A stretch of DNA of 6,774 nucleotides from an uncultured Clostridia bacterium (GCA_946042585.1 CAMGDO010000049.1:1-6774), one strand, 5' to 3'; shown: positions 1 to 6,624, numbered from the stretch's first letter. The notes: generated by a model from the sequence alone, not told the origin. Made by a program: numbers and translations.

Positions 1-41
1 CTAAGCCTTCGTCGGCAGCGTCAGATGTGTATAAGAGACAG
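1..41 (+). other. Nextera adapter with i5 index (sequencing artefact)
   Basis: This is not genomic DNA. Positions 1-8 (CTAAGCCT) match the Nextera XT i5 index known as S508/N508, 9-22 (TCGTCGGCAGCGTC) is the Read 1 adapter and 23-41 (AGATGTGTATAAGAGACAG) is the Tn5 mosaic end used by the transposase kit. The natural sequence starts at 42. A start codon at 25 reads into the AraC frame and would add the false residues MCIRDS to any predicted protein. The same 41 bases recur inverted at 6728-6768, so the contig has artificial terminal inverted repeats. Confidence 0.98.
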
Positions 42-42
42 C

Positions 43-798
43 TGTTTCCCCCATTTTCATTCCAGCATCGAAATGGTCTATGTGCATTCCGGCGCGCTGA
101 TTGCCATGCTGGATGGCGAAATCGTGTGCGTGCAGGCAGGACAATTGCTCATCGTATCGGGATATATGGTGCATACCTACCGCACCGAAACGGAAAACGA
201 TGTGACGGTGCTGATTATCCCCACCACTTTTGTGCCTTCCCTGCAAAAGACGCTGCGTGACAATGTGTTTTGCAGCAACTGCTGCAATGTGACCGAAAAC
301 AAAAAAATCCGCACGCTGCTGCATATGATCTGCGACGGCTGGACGGATTACAGTCTGGAAACCAAACGGGGACTGAGCTACACGCTGCTGGGCATGCTCA
401 TCACCCAGGTGGGGCTGTCGCCCCGTGCGGCGGATTCCCGCAGTCTAGGGGTCATCAAGGATGTGCTGATTTATCTGCAGAGCAACTATCAGTCGCCCAT
501 CTCGCTGGAAACGCTGTCCCAGCAGTTCGGCTACAGCAAAAGCCGGTTCTCTCACCTGTTCAACGAGACGCTGGGCTGCTCGCCCGGAGTATTCATCAAT
601 TCCCTGCGCTGTCAGCATGCCGCGCGCGTGATGATGGAAAGCGACATGACGCTGCTGGAGGTGGCTATGAATGCCGGCTTTGAGTGCCCGCGCACATTTT
701 ACCGCGCCTTCAAGCAGTATTACGGGCAGACGCCTACGCAGTATATCCGCACGCACAGCCAGCGTGCCGCCGCATCACAGCCCGTAAATACGCCGTAA
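43..798 (+). CDS. AraC-family transcriptional regulator, 5' truncated
   Basis: A DNA-binding regulator with an N-terminal cupin-like sensing domain and a C-terminal AraC/XylS helix-turn-helix pair. The genomic part encodes 251 residues and has no start codon of its own at the left edge; perhaps 15-25 residues are missing, judged from usual family length near 270-280. Numbering from the first genomic codon (C1), residues 4-10 (HFHSSIE) match the H-x-H...E pattern of the AraC cupin arm that holds the effector. The first helix-turn-helix is about 152-173 (SLETLSQQFGYSKSRFSHLF) and the second about 202-225, with the family signature AGFECPRTFYRAFKQYYG followed by TPTQYIR. The conserved domain ends near residue 236; the last 15 residues are a low-conservation tail whose codons overlap the end of the opposing methyltransferase gene. 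The effector is not predictable. It points away from an unseen left-hand neighbour, and its targets may lie off the contig. Family assignment is firm; any specific gene name is not justified. Confidence 0.93.
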   Translation, partial: CFPHFHSSIEMVYVHSGALIAMLDGEIVCVQAGQLLIVSGYMVHTYRTETENDVTVLIIPTTFVPSLQKTLRDNVFCSNCCNVTENKKIRTLLHMICDGWTDYSLETKRGLSYTLLGMLITQVGLSPRAADSRSLGVIKDVLIYLQSNYQSPISLETLSQQFGYSKSRFSHLFNETLGCSPGVFINSLRCQHAARVMMESDMTLLEVAMNAGFECPRTFYRAFKQYYGQTPTQYIRTHSQRAAASQPVNTP

Positions 799-1512
799 TT
801 CCTGCGTATACTGTCCGTCGCTGCCATAAATAATCAGCGGCGGCTCCACCGTCATGCCCGGACGTGCATCCAGCATGCCCTCCACCAGGCACAGGTGCGC
901 CGCCTTCTCCACATACGAATGTACCAGCCGCACGCGCTTGGGCGCGATGCGGTTTTTTTGCATGGCGGATGTCAGGTCCAGCAGCCGCTGCGCGGGAAAC
1001 ACGCAGCACAGCCGCCCGCCGTTCTGCAACAGCCATGCAGCCGCGCGCGCCACATCCTCAATGTCGCAGCTGCCCTCATGCCGGGCCACGCGCTTGCTTT
1101 CTTCTGGATTGAGCAGCGTACCGCCCGCCTTGCCATAGGGCGGATTGCACGTCACCAGATCATACCGCGCATGCGGCAGCAGCGTTCGGATTTCCCGAAG
1201 ATCCCCTTCCCGAACGCGAATCGCGTCCGCAAGGCCATTGAGCGCCATGGAGCGCGCCGCCATATCCACCATGTCCGGCTGCAGCTCAATCGCGTCCACC
1301 GTGATGGTGTTTTCCCGGGCATAAAGAAGCAGCGGAATAATCCCCGTGCCTGTCCCCAGATCGCACACCCGATCCCGCCTGCGCGCAGCGGCAAAAGCCG
1401 CCAGCAGCACGGCGTCCGTGCCAAACCGGAAGGCGTCTGCGCGCTGTATCACGCGCAGGCCGCCCCGCTGCAGGTCGTCTATTCTTTCGTTTTCCAGAAG
1501 CTCTTGATTCAT
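775..1512 (-). CDS. tRNA1(Val) adenine(37)-N6-methyltransferase-like protein (TrmN6/YabB family)
   Basis: A complete 245-residue class I S-adenosylmethionine-dependent methyltransferase, of normal family length. Near the N-terminus FRFGTDAVLLA (28-38) is the typical family opening. Motif I is DLGTGTGI (51-58), binding the cofactor; IELQPD (75-80) carries the acidic residue expected to contact the ribose; NPPYGK (123-128) is the NPPY motif of enzymes that methylate an exocyclic amino group of adenine. The C-terminal PPLIIYGSDGQYTQEL is also typical of YabB/TrmN6 proteins. In Escherichia coli the family member modifies A37 of tRNA-Val1; the exact tRNA target here is inferred. The ATG at 1512 overlaps the TGA of the upstream wall-enzyme gene (ATGA, 1509-1512). 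Only a weak GGAA lies before it (1518-1521), so it probably depends on coupled translation. Its 3' end overlaps the convergent AraC gene by 24 bp. A general adenine-N6 methyltransferase of COG4123 type is the cautious alternative name. Confidence 0.93.
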   Translation of the reverse strand: MNQELLENERIDDLQRGGLRVIQRADAFRFGTDAVLLAAFAAARRRDRVCDLGTGTGIIPLLLYARENTITVDAIELQPDMVDMAARSMALNGLADAIRVREGDLREIRTLLPHARYDLVTCNPPYGKAGGTLLNPEESKRVARHEGSCDIEDVARAAAWLLQNGGRLCCVFPAQRLLDLTSAMQKNRIAPKRVRLVHSYVEKAAHLCLVEGMLDARPGMTVEPPLIIYGSDGQYTQELRRIYGL

Positions 1513-4500
1513 TTCAATTCCAGATACCGGCTGGGCAGATAGCCCGTCATGCCGTCATAATCCACCCTGCACCACTCTGTGCCGACAGCCGTCACCAGCA
1601 CATATTCGCCGCGCAGAATCACCGCCAGCGACGCAGCGCTCTCATCGCATGCCGCGCGCAGCGCAATGCTCGCGCCGTCGGGCAGCGTTTTCACCGCCAT
1701 GGGGGTATTGAGCGTCGTCATGCCGCTGTCGCCGGGCTGCGGCGTGGCGGGCGTGGTGATAAAGGTCAGGAACTCCGTCTTCACATAGCCCATTTGATTC
1801 AGGTAGCACACCTGCGTCCACACCGTGCCCTTCTCCAGTACCTCAATCACCTCATACTGGGGAATGGTGGTGAGAACCGTGGCGCTGGCGGATGCGCGCT
1901 TGCGCAGGTTCAGCGAGCCCTCTTTCGTGGTCACCTTCGCATAAAGCGTATCCCCGTCCACTGATGGCGCAGGGGTCGCTGTGCCTGCGGTATCCTCCTT
2001 AAGGAAGGTCAGGAACGACGTCATCACGAATCCTGTCAGATTGCCATAGCGCACCTGCGTCCATGTGCCTGCGCGTGAAATCACATTAATAATGGTATTC
2101 TGCGGAATGGTCGTGAGCACCCTTGCGCCGCTCGAAGCGCGTTCACGCAGGTTCAGCGAGCCCTTTTGCGTTGTCACCTGTGCGCGGGTATAGGTTTCTT
2201 GCGGCGCTGGCGTGGGCGTGGGAACGGAGGTGCTGATATCAATGAAGGTCAGGAACGACGTCATCACATAGCCTGTATCGCCTTCATAGGTCACTTTCGT
2301 CCATGTACCCAGCCGCTCCAGCACCTCGATCACTTCGTTCTGCGGAATGCGTCTGATCAGGCTGCCGCTGGTGGAAGCGCGGCTGCGCAGGTTCAGCGAG
2401 CCCGATTCCGTCGTCACGCGCGCATAGGTTTTGGTATCCGGCGTGCTCGTGGGCGCAGGTGTCGCAGCAGGCATCTGGGAGGTATTATCATAGATATACG
2501 TCAGGAACGCGCTCATCACATAGCCCGTCGCGCCGTCATAGGTCACCTGTGTCCAAGCGCCGCTGATGCTCAGCACCGGCACAATCGTATACTGCGGAAT
2601 GCGTTTGAGAATGCTTGCGCCTGTATCCGCGCGCTTGCGCAGATTCAGAGAACCGGATGCCGTCGTCACGCGTGCCGAAGACGGCGTAACGACAGGCGAG
2701 GGCGTGGCTGTTGCCGAAGGCGACAGCGTAGGCGTCACAGACGGCGTATCGTCCGTACCATCATCAGGCACGGTGAAATCACCAAATGTCAGATAGGTAT
2801 TCACCACATAGCCCGTATAGCCCGCATAGGTGACGCGCGACCATTCGCTGCCGCGGGACAGCACTGTCACAATCGTATTGCGCGGAATGCGGGTAAGCAC
2901 CGTCGCCTGCAGCGATGCGCTCTTGCGCAGATTGAGCGAGCCGGATTCTGTTGTGACCCTGGCCGTCAGCAGTGTGTCCGTGCTTTCCTCGCCGCCTTCG
3001 CCCAGCGCCAGATACTGCGTCACGCAATAGCCCACCGCGCCATGATAGCGCACGCGGCACCAAGACGCGCCAGCGGACTCCACAATCACCGTTGCTCCGC
3101 GAGGCATTTCGGTCATCACCGCCGCGCTCATGCTGGCGCTTTCGCGCAGATTGAGCGAGGAACCGGTGGACGCAACCACGGCATACCGTTCGCCTGCGCC
3201 CGGCACATCGCGGATTTCTTCCACCACCGTGCCCGTCATGGTCAACGCGGCAGAGAGCACATAGCCGGTGATACCGGCATAATACACCTGCGCCCAGGAG
3301 CCGTCATCGCTCTTGATCTTCACCGTTGCGCCCTGCGGCACCTGCATGACCGAATAGCCCTGCGTGCTGGCGCTCAGGCGCAGCGGTGTGCCGCCCAATG
3401 CCGTCACCTCCGCGCCTGCCGCATCCGCGTCCGCCGCGCTGCCGGTGTAGGTATCCGAACGGATGATATAATCCATGCTCACATAGCCGTCCTGACGGCC
3501 AAACTGCGTATAGGCCCAGCCATCGCTGATGCTCAGCAGCGGCAGCACCGTGCCGGAAGGAATCTCCGCCAGCACGCTGCAGGAAGTATTGGGCTCGGCG
3601 CGCAGATTCAGATAGCCGCCGTTATTCACTGTGCCATAGGCCTTGAGCGTGGTGGACGCAAGCGTCTGCCCGTCCATCTTTCCGCTCACCGTCAATCCGT
3701 CCTTTTGCACATAGCCCGTCAGCACGCCATAGGTGATCAGATACCAGTCGCCCGCAGCGGCATGCACCGTTACGGTCGCGCCATGCGGAATGCCCGTGAT
3801 GATGTCGCCGCCTGCGCTGGCAGATACGCGCAGCGCCACCTGCCGGGAGGAATTAACCGCCTGCACCACGCCTGCGCCTGCCGTCGTCTGCGAAATCGCC
3901 ACTGGCGTATCAGCCGTCAGCACCTGCTCGCTTTTGCCGCTTCCAAGCGCACTGAGAATGGAGCGGACGAAGACCTGCTGAACGCACGCGCAGCCCGGAT
4001 AATAAAACGACAGAATCTGATCGTAGGTATAGCCCAGCTCCGCCATGGTCATAGCGCCGCGCTGGCTCATGCCCGTTCCGTGGCCAAAGCGCCGCGCCTG
4101 CACCGTATAGCCCGTGCTCGTGCGCGTCACCGTCCACAGTTCGTTGTTGTCGGCATTGATGCTCATGCCCAGCTGCCTTTCCAGCTCGCTGAAGATATCA
4201 AACGTCAGCGTGCCGCTCTTCTGCACGCCGTCCGCAGTAACGCTCACGTCAAAGTCCAGCTTGGTATACAGCCGGCTGGGCGCGGCATATCGCGGCGTAT
4301 GGGGTGTTACCGCATCCACGGAATGGATGGTGATATTGGCTGCGCCAAAGACTCTTTTTGCCTTCTCCAGCAAAAGATTCGTCAGCGTGACATTGCTCTG
4401 CGCGCCGCTGCGCACCACCGAGAAAGAGCGCACCTCTGCATTTCGGTTCTGATAATCGTAGGGGTCGTCCTTTACAACAATATAGTCATAGCCGGAAGAA

Positions 4501-5300
4501 CCCCAGATATTGCTGACCGCCTCAATCTGTCCGCCATTGGAAGCCGTGTAATAGGTCGCGGTGAAGGCTGTGCCGTTCATGGCCACAATACCGCGCGTCT
4601 CATCCACCGCCTGCATGCAGCGGGCATTGCCCGAGGGCGTGCCGTTATAGACCTGGTCGTTTGTTGTATCCACCACATCATAGCTGCGCGCGGTGGAAGA
4701 CTGCATGGCGCGCAGCGTATAGGTACGCGCCGACACGCACTGGGCCTTGAGCGCCTCCAGCGGCGACGAATTGCCCATCTCATAGGGCAAAACGCCGTAG
4801 AGATAGTCCTCGATATAGACATGCACAATGGTATAGAGCTTATAGGCAGAGCCGCTTTGCACCACCTTGAACTGCACATCGCCGGGATATACATTGCCGC
4901 TCTGGCGGGCCTGCGCAATCTTTACGCCGTTTGTTCCCGTGCTTTCATGGCGGCGCAGCCGGAATTCCGAGCCCATATTCTGCGTCACGCCGTTGCGGGT
5001 CAGCGTCAGCGCGCCGCTCGTGCTGCTGAAGCGCACAGTCACGGTGCTGCCGCTGGGAATGGCCGTGTCCGGGGTGCCATCCAGCGAATAGCTGCCGATG
5101 ACCGTCAGATCCAGCTGGGAGGGGGTGCCCAGCGAGGACAGATACACGCGCACCATGCCATCCGCCGCACCGCTGCGCGCTGTAACGGGCGCATCCGCTT
5201 CGCCTTCCAGCGCCGTCGCCGGCCAGGCGCACGAAAGCAGCAGGCACCACGCCAGCAGCCCCGCAAGGATAGAATGAAACGCGTACTTACGATCTCGCAT
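1509..5300 (-). CDS. Secreted SpoIID/LytB-like lytic transglycosylase with ten SH3b repeats
   Basis: Predicted peptidoglycan-cleaving wall enzyme of 1263 residues, much longer than sporulation SpoIID (about 340). The start at 5300 is chosen over an in-frame ATG at 5543 because it has a GGAGGAG ribosome site five bases upstream and opens directly with an export signal (R2, R4, K5; hydrophobic 10-23; ATA cleavage site at 28-30). The longer start would run into the acyltransferase gene and bury the signal. LLSC at 21-24 is a poor lipobox, so a lipoprotein is a weaker alternative. The SpoIID domain spans about 150-437: EDYLYGVLPYEMG (164-176) holds E174, equivalent to the catalytic glutamate of the family; then ALKAQCVSARTYTL, NDQVYNG (214-220), and GHGTGMSQRGA (406-416). 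Ten SH3b repeats fill about 476-1261, the later ones separated by Pro/Thr/Ser-rich linkers. No LPxTG sortase motif or C-terminal membrane anchor is seen, so attachment would be through the repeats. YYTASNGG (250-257) lacks the His/Cys expected near this point in zinc-binding SpoIID proteins. It has its own promoter and heads an operon with the tRNA methyltransferase. Whether it acts in sporulation or vegetative wall turnover is unknown. Confidence 0.93.
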   Translation of the reverse strand: MRDRKYAFHSILAGLLAWCLLLSCAWPATALEGEADAPVTARSGAADGMVRVYLSSLGTPSQLDLTVIGSYSLDGTPDTAIPSGSTVTVRFSSTSGALTLTRNGVTQNMGSEFRLRRHESTGTNGVKIAQARQSGNVYPGDVQFKVVQSGSAYKLYTIVHVYIEDYLYGVLPYEMGNSSPLEALKAQCVSARTYTLRAMQSSTARSYDVVDTTNDQVYNGTPSGNARCMQAVDETRGIVAMNGTAFTATYYTASNGGQIEAVSNIWGSSGYDYIVVKDDPYDYQNRNAEVRSFSVVRSGAQSNVTLTNLLLEKAKRVFGAANITIHSVDAVTPHTPRYAAPSRLYTKLDFDVSVTADGVQKSGTLTFDIFSELERQLGMSINADNNELWTVTRTSTGYTVQARRFGHGTGMSQRGAMTMAELGYTYDQILSFYYPGCACVQQVFVRSILSALGSGKSEQVLTADTPVAISQTTAGAGVVQAVNSSRQVALRVSASAGGDIITGIPHGATVTVHAAAGDWYLITYGVLTGYVQKDGLTVSGKMDGQTLASTTLKAYGTVNNGGYLNLRAEPNTSCSVLAEIPSGTVLPLLSISDGWAYTQFGRQDGYVSMDYIIRSDTYTGSAADADAAGAEVTALGGTPLRLSASTQGYSVMQVPQGATVKIKSDDGSWAQVYYAGITGYVLSAALTMTGTVVEEIRDVPGAGERYAVVASTGSSLNLRESASMSAAVMTEMPRGATVIVESAGASWCRVRYHGAVGYCVTQYLALGEGGEESTDTLLTARVTTESGSLNLRKSASLQATVLTRIPRNTIVTVLSRGSEWSRVTYAGYTGYVVNTYLTFGDFTVPDDGTDDTPSVTPTLSPSATATPSPVVTPSSARVTTASGSLNLRKRADTGASILKRIPQYTIVPVLSISGAWTQVTYDGATGYVMSAFLTYIYDNTSQMPAATPAPTSTPDTKTYARVTTESGSLNLRSRASTSGSLIRRIPQNEVIEVLERLGTWTKVTYEGDTGYVMTSFLTFIDISTSVPTPTPAPQETYTRAQVTTQKGSLNLRERASSGARVLTTIPQNTIINVISRAGTWTQVRYGNLTGFVMTSFLTFLKEDTAGTATPAPSVDGDTLYAKVTTKEGSLNLRKRASASATVLTTIPQYEVIEVLEKGTVWTQVCYLNQMGYVKTEFLTFITTPATPQPGDSGMTTLNTPMAVKTLPDGASIALRAACDESAASLAVILRGEYVLVTAVGTEWCRVDYDGMTGYLPSRYLELK
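1518..3875 (-). repeat. Tandem array of ten SH3b-coding repeats
   Basis: Ten copies of a roughly 60-residue bacterial SH3 (SH3b) unit lie within the wall-enzyme gene. In protein order the units are about 3875-3690, 3650-3459, 3413-3237, 3188-3003, 2966-2784, 2675-2496, 2423-2244, 2183-2004, 1940-1761 and 1703-1518. Each has a core of LNLR-type strand, then IP-x-x-T/E followed by a hydrophobic strand, then W-x-x-V-x-Y and TGYV, ending in a hydrophobic L-T-F or similar. SH3b domains commonly bind peptidoglycan peptides or cross-bridges, so the array probably holds the enzyme on the wall. Units 1-4 and 10 are diverged (unit 1 has ALRVSAS and unit 3 has LRLSAS in place of LNLR). Boundaries are estimated by eye, within about five residues. 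Confidence 0.9.
1761..2966 (-). repeat. Five closely similar SH3b units (units 5-9) with Pro/Thr/Ser linkers
   Basis: Units 5-9 share the opening VTT-x-x-GSLNLR and, in most, the ending TGYVMTSFLTF. Units 7 and 8 agree at 36 of 60 residues by my hand alignment. Similarity extends to DNA: an identical 24-base stretch occurs at 2004-2027 and 2244-2267, exactly 240 bp apart, and CGCAGGTTCAGCGAGCCC occurs at 1903-1920, 2146-2163 and 2386-2403. Linkers between units are rich in Pro, Thr, Ser and Ala (for example residues 851-875 and 1026-1033) and vary in length from about 19 to 36 residues. Such arrays usually grow and shrink by unequal recombination, so copy number may differ among strains or be wrong in a short-read assembly. 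Confidence 0.88.
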
Positions 5301-5305
5301 AAGGA

Positions 5306-5312
5306 CTCCTCC
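5306..5312 (-). promoter_or_regulatory. Strong ribosome binding site of the SpoIID-SH3b gene
   Basis: On the - strand GGAGGAG lies five bases (TCCTT) before the ATG at 5300-5298. It is close to the ideal anti-16S sequence at near-ideal spacing, and it decides the start of this gene against the upstream in-frame ATG at 5543. Confidence 0.9.
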
Positions 5313-5343
5313 GAAAAGCTGTAACACTTCCGTAATTATTTGC

Positions 5344-5372
5344 AGTATAGCATACAGCGCCGTCTTTGTCCA
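5344..5372 (-). promoter_or_regulatory. Predicted housekeeping (SigA-type) promoter with extended -10
   Basis: Reading the - strand, TGGACA (5372-5367) and TATACT (5349-5344) are separated by exactly 17 bases and the -10 is preceded by TGC, giving an extended TGnTATACT. The predicted start is near 5337, which leaves a leader of about 37 bases ending in the strong ribosome site. It should drive the SpoIID-SH3b gene and the coupled tRNA methyltransferase. The match is to the housekeeping sigma pattern; I see no sporulation-sigma pattern here, though I could not score those matrices. Confidence 0.78.
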
Positions 5373-5382
5373 TTTGTTTTTC

Positions 5383-5398
5383 CTGGCAGCACTGCCAG
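5383..5398. promoter_or_regulatory. Perfect 7-bp inverted repeat upstream of the promoter, possible operator
   Basis: CTGGCAG-CA-CTGCCAG is a perfect palindrome with a 2-base centre. Its centre lies about 53 bases upstream of the predicted start near 5337 and its edge 10 bases from the -35, a position used by activators. It sits just after the acyltransferase stop. As a terminator for that gene it is poor: on the - strand it is followed by GGAAAAAC rather than a T run, and the 2-base centre is short for an RNA loop. Binding of a protein is inference from symmetry and position only. Confidence 0.45.
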
Positions 5399-5409
5399 AA
5401 TTGCAGCAT

Positions 5410-6624
5410 TCAGGCGCTTTTTTGCAGTTTTCTCCGCCCGCGGCGGGCAATGGGCTGCTCAAAAACATAAGTGACCAGCGCGGAAATCCCCACCGCGCCT
5501 GCAAAGCACAAAAGCACATACAGCAGGCGCCACTCAGGATCATAGCGCCAGGGCTCGGCGCTTTCCGAAGCGGGGATATTCCATTTTTTCAGCTGTACGG
5601 CAAATACCTGATGCCACATATAGAACTGGAACGAAATGGCTGAGAGAAACTGCGTCACCCGATTGCCAAGCAGCAGCCGCACCGGACGCGCGCCATAAAG
5701 CAATCCCATGAGAAGCAGCGCAGTCAGCGCCGAGAACCCAAAGCGCCGGTTCATCTGCCCCAGGCGGATGTTCTCATATCCGTTGGTTCCCGCCTGCGCC
5801 TGCACCAGCGTCCACATGCCAAAGGCCGCCGCGCACAGCACCGCCGTAAACAGCGCGCGCGTCCAGCGATCCGGCTTCATGCGGCGCTTGAGCGCGCTGT
5901 AAACGCCTGCCGCCAGCATGCCGTTGGCATATACATCCAGCTGCGCGGGCAGCTGATTGAAATACAGCGTCGTATCGGGCAGTGTTTTCACCCACGCGCG
6001 GTATACAAACGCAGCAGCCACCATGATGGAATAGGTCAGCGCCGGCTTTTTGCGAAACAGGCGCGCCACCAGCGGAAACAGCGCATAAAACTGCATTTCC
6101 ACCCCAAGCGTCCACAGCGCGCCATTGAGCGGCGAACCCGTATAGCTGAAGGGAAACAGCGTGTGCGTAAAGGTGGCGTGCGCCAGCAGATCGCGTGTCA
6201 TATACCAGGCATTCAGCGTGCCGTCGGCATTGCGATAGCTGCCCTCGGGCAGCGCCACAAACAGCAGCATGATCAGCACGCACAAATAATACGACGGCAC
6301 GATGCGCAGCAGCCGCTTTTTGTAAAACCGCCATACGCCGGGCGAGGGCTTTCCCCTTTCCTGCGCCTCGGCAAAGGGCAGATACAGCAAAAAACCCGAC
6401 AAAAGCAGCATCGCATCCACCCACATATAGCCCGAGCGCAACAGGGGATCAAGCGACATACTAAAGCCGGGCAGCGTGATTCTGGGCGTCAGCCAGCTCT
6501 GCTGCCAGATGTGATAGCCGGCCACAATCAATACAAACAGCGCGCGGGCGCCATCCAGCACCGGAAGGCGTCCGTCGCGCTCAGTCTGTGTATAATCGTT
6601 GTAGCGTTTTGTCAATTCCGTCAT
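5410..6624 (-). CDS. Membrane acyltransferase, acyltransferase-3 (OafA/YrhL-like) family
   Basis: A complete 404-residue integral membrane protein that probably transfers an acyl group, usually acetyl, to an exported carbohydrate such as a wall or capsular glycan. The family R-X10-H motif of the first membrane helix is present (R27 and H38 in LDGARALFVLIVAGYHIW). Other family features are LLLSGFLLYLP (73-83), the basic-then-Pro segment KRLLRIVPSYY (103-113), LWTLGVEMQFY (170-180) and the closing FEQPIARR (388-395). I count about ten to eleven hydrophobic segments, the last near 366-388. There is no C-terminal SGNH esterase-like domain, so it is shorter than OatA-type peptidoglycan O-acetyltransferases and resembles stand-alone members. 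The ATG at 6624 overlaps the stop of an upstream partial gene (ATGA) and has GAGG four bases before it, suggesting coupled translation. No promoter of its own is seen. The acceptor sugar cannot be deduced. Confidence 0.93.
   Translation of the reverse strand: MTELTKRYNDYTQTERDGRLPVLDGARALFVLIVAGYHIWQQSWLTPRITLPGFSMSLDPLLRSGYMWVDAMLLLSGFLLYLPFAEAQERGKPSPGVWRFYKKRLLRIVPSYYLCVLIMLLFVALPEGSYRNADGTLNAWYMTRDLLAHATFTHTLFPFSYTGSPLNGALWTLGVEMQFYALFPLVARLFRKKPALTYSIMVAAAFVYRAWVKTLPDTTLYFNQLPAQLDVYANGMLAAGVYSALKRRMKPDRWTRALFTAVLCAAAFGMWTLVQAQAGTNGYENIRLGQMNRRFGFSALTALLLMGLLYGARPVRLLLGNRVTQFLSAISFQFYMWHQVFAVQLKKWNIPASESAEPWRYDPEWRLLYVLLCFAGAVGISALVTYVFEQPIARRGRRKLQKSA

Noticed and set aside
895..1542. 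A 215-residue + strand open frame opposite the methyltransferase.
   Set aside because: It lies over a gene with complete methyltransferase motifs and shows only Arg/His/Gln-rich antisense composition.
1761..2966. A CRISPR array or DNA-level satellite, because of the regular 240-bp spacing.
   Set aside because: The period is far too long for CRISPR and the repeats are coding SH3b units that keep the reading frame and conserve protein motifs more than DNA.
2166..5324. A 1052-residue protein on the + strand, rich in Arg, His and Ala.
   Set aside because: It is antisense, in aligned register, to a gene with clear domains, a ribosome site and a signal peptide; its composition is that of reverse-complemented codons and it has no recognisable domain.
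5375..5400. Rho-independent terminator for the acyltransferase gene.
   Set aside because: The stem is followed by A residues, not T, on the - strand, its centre is only two bases, and the T run lies on the wrong side for the + strand.
5301..5543. An 81-residue N-terminal extension of the SpoIID-SH3b protein starting at 5543.
   Set aside because: It overlaps the acyltransferase 3' end, spans the predicted promoter, and would bury the signal peptide that begins right after the GGAGGAG site at 5306-5312.
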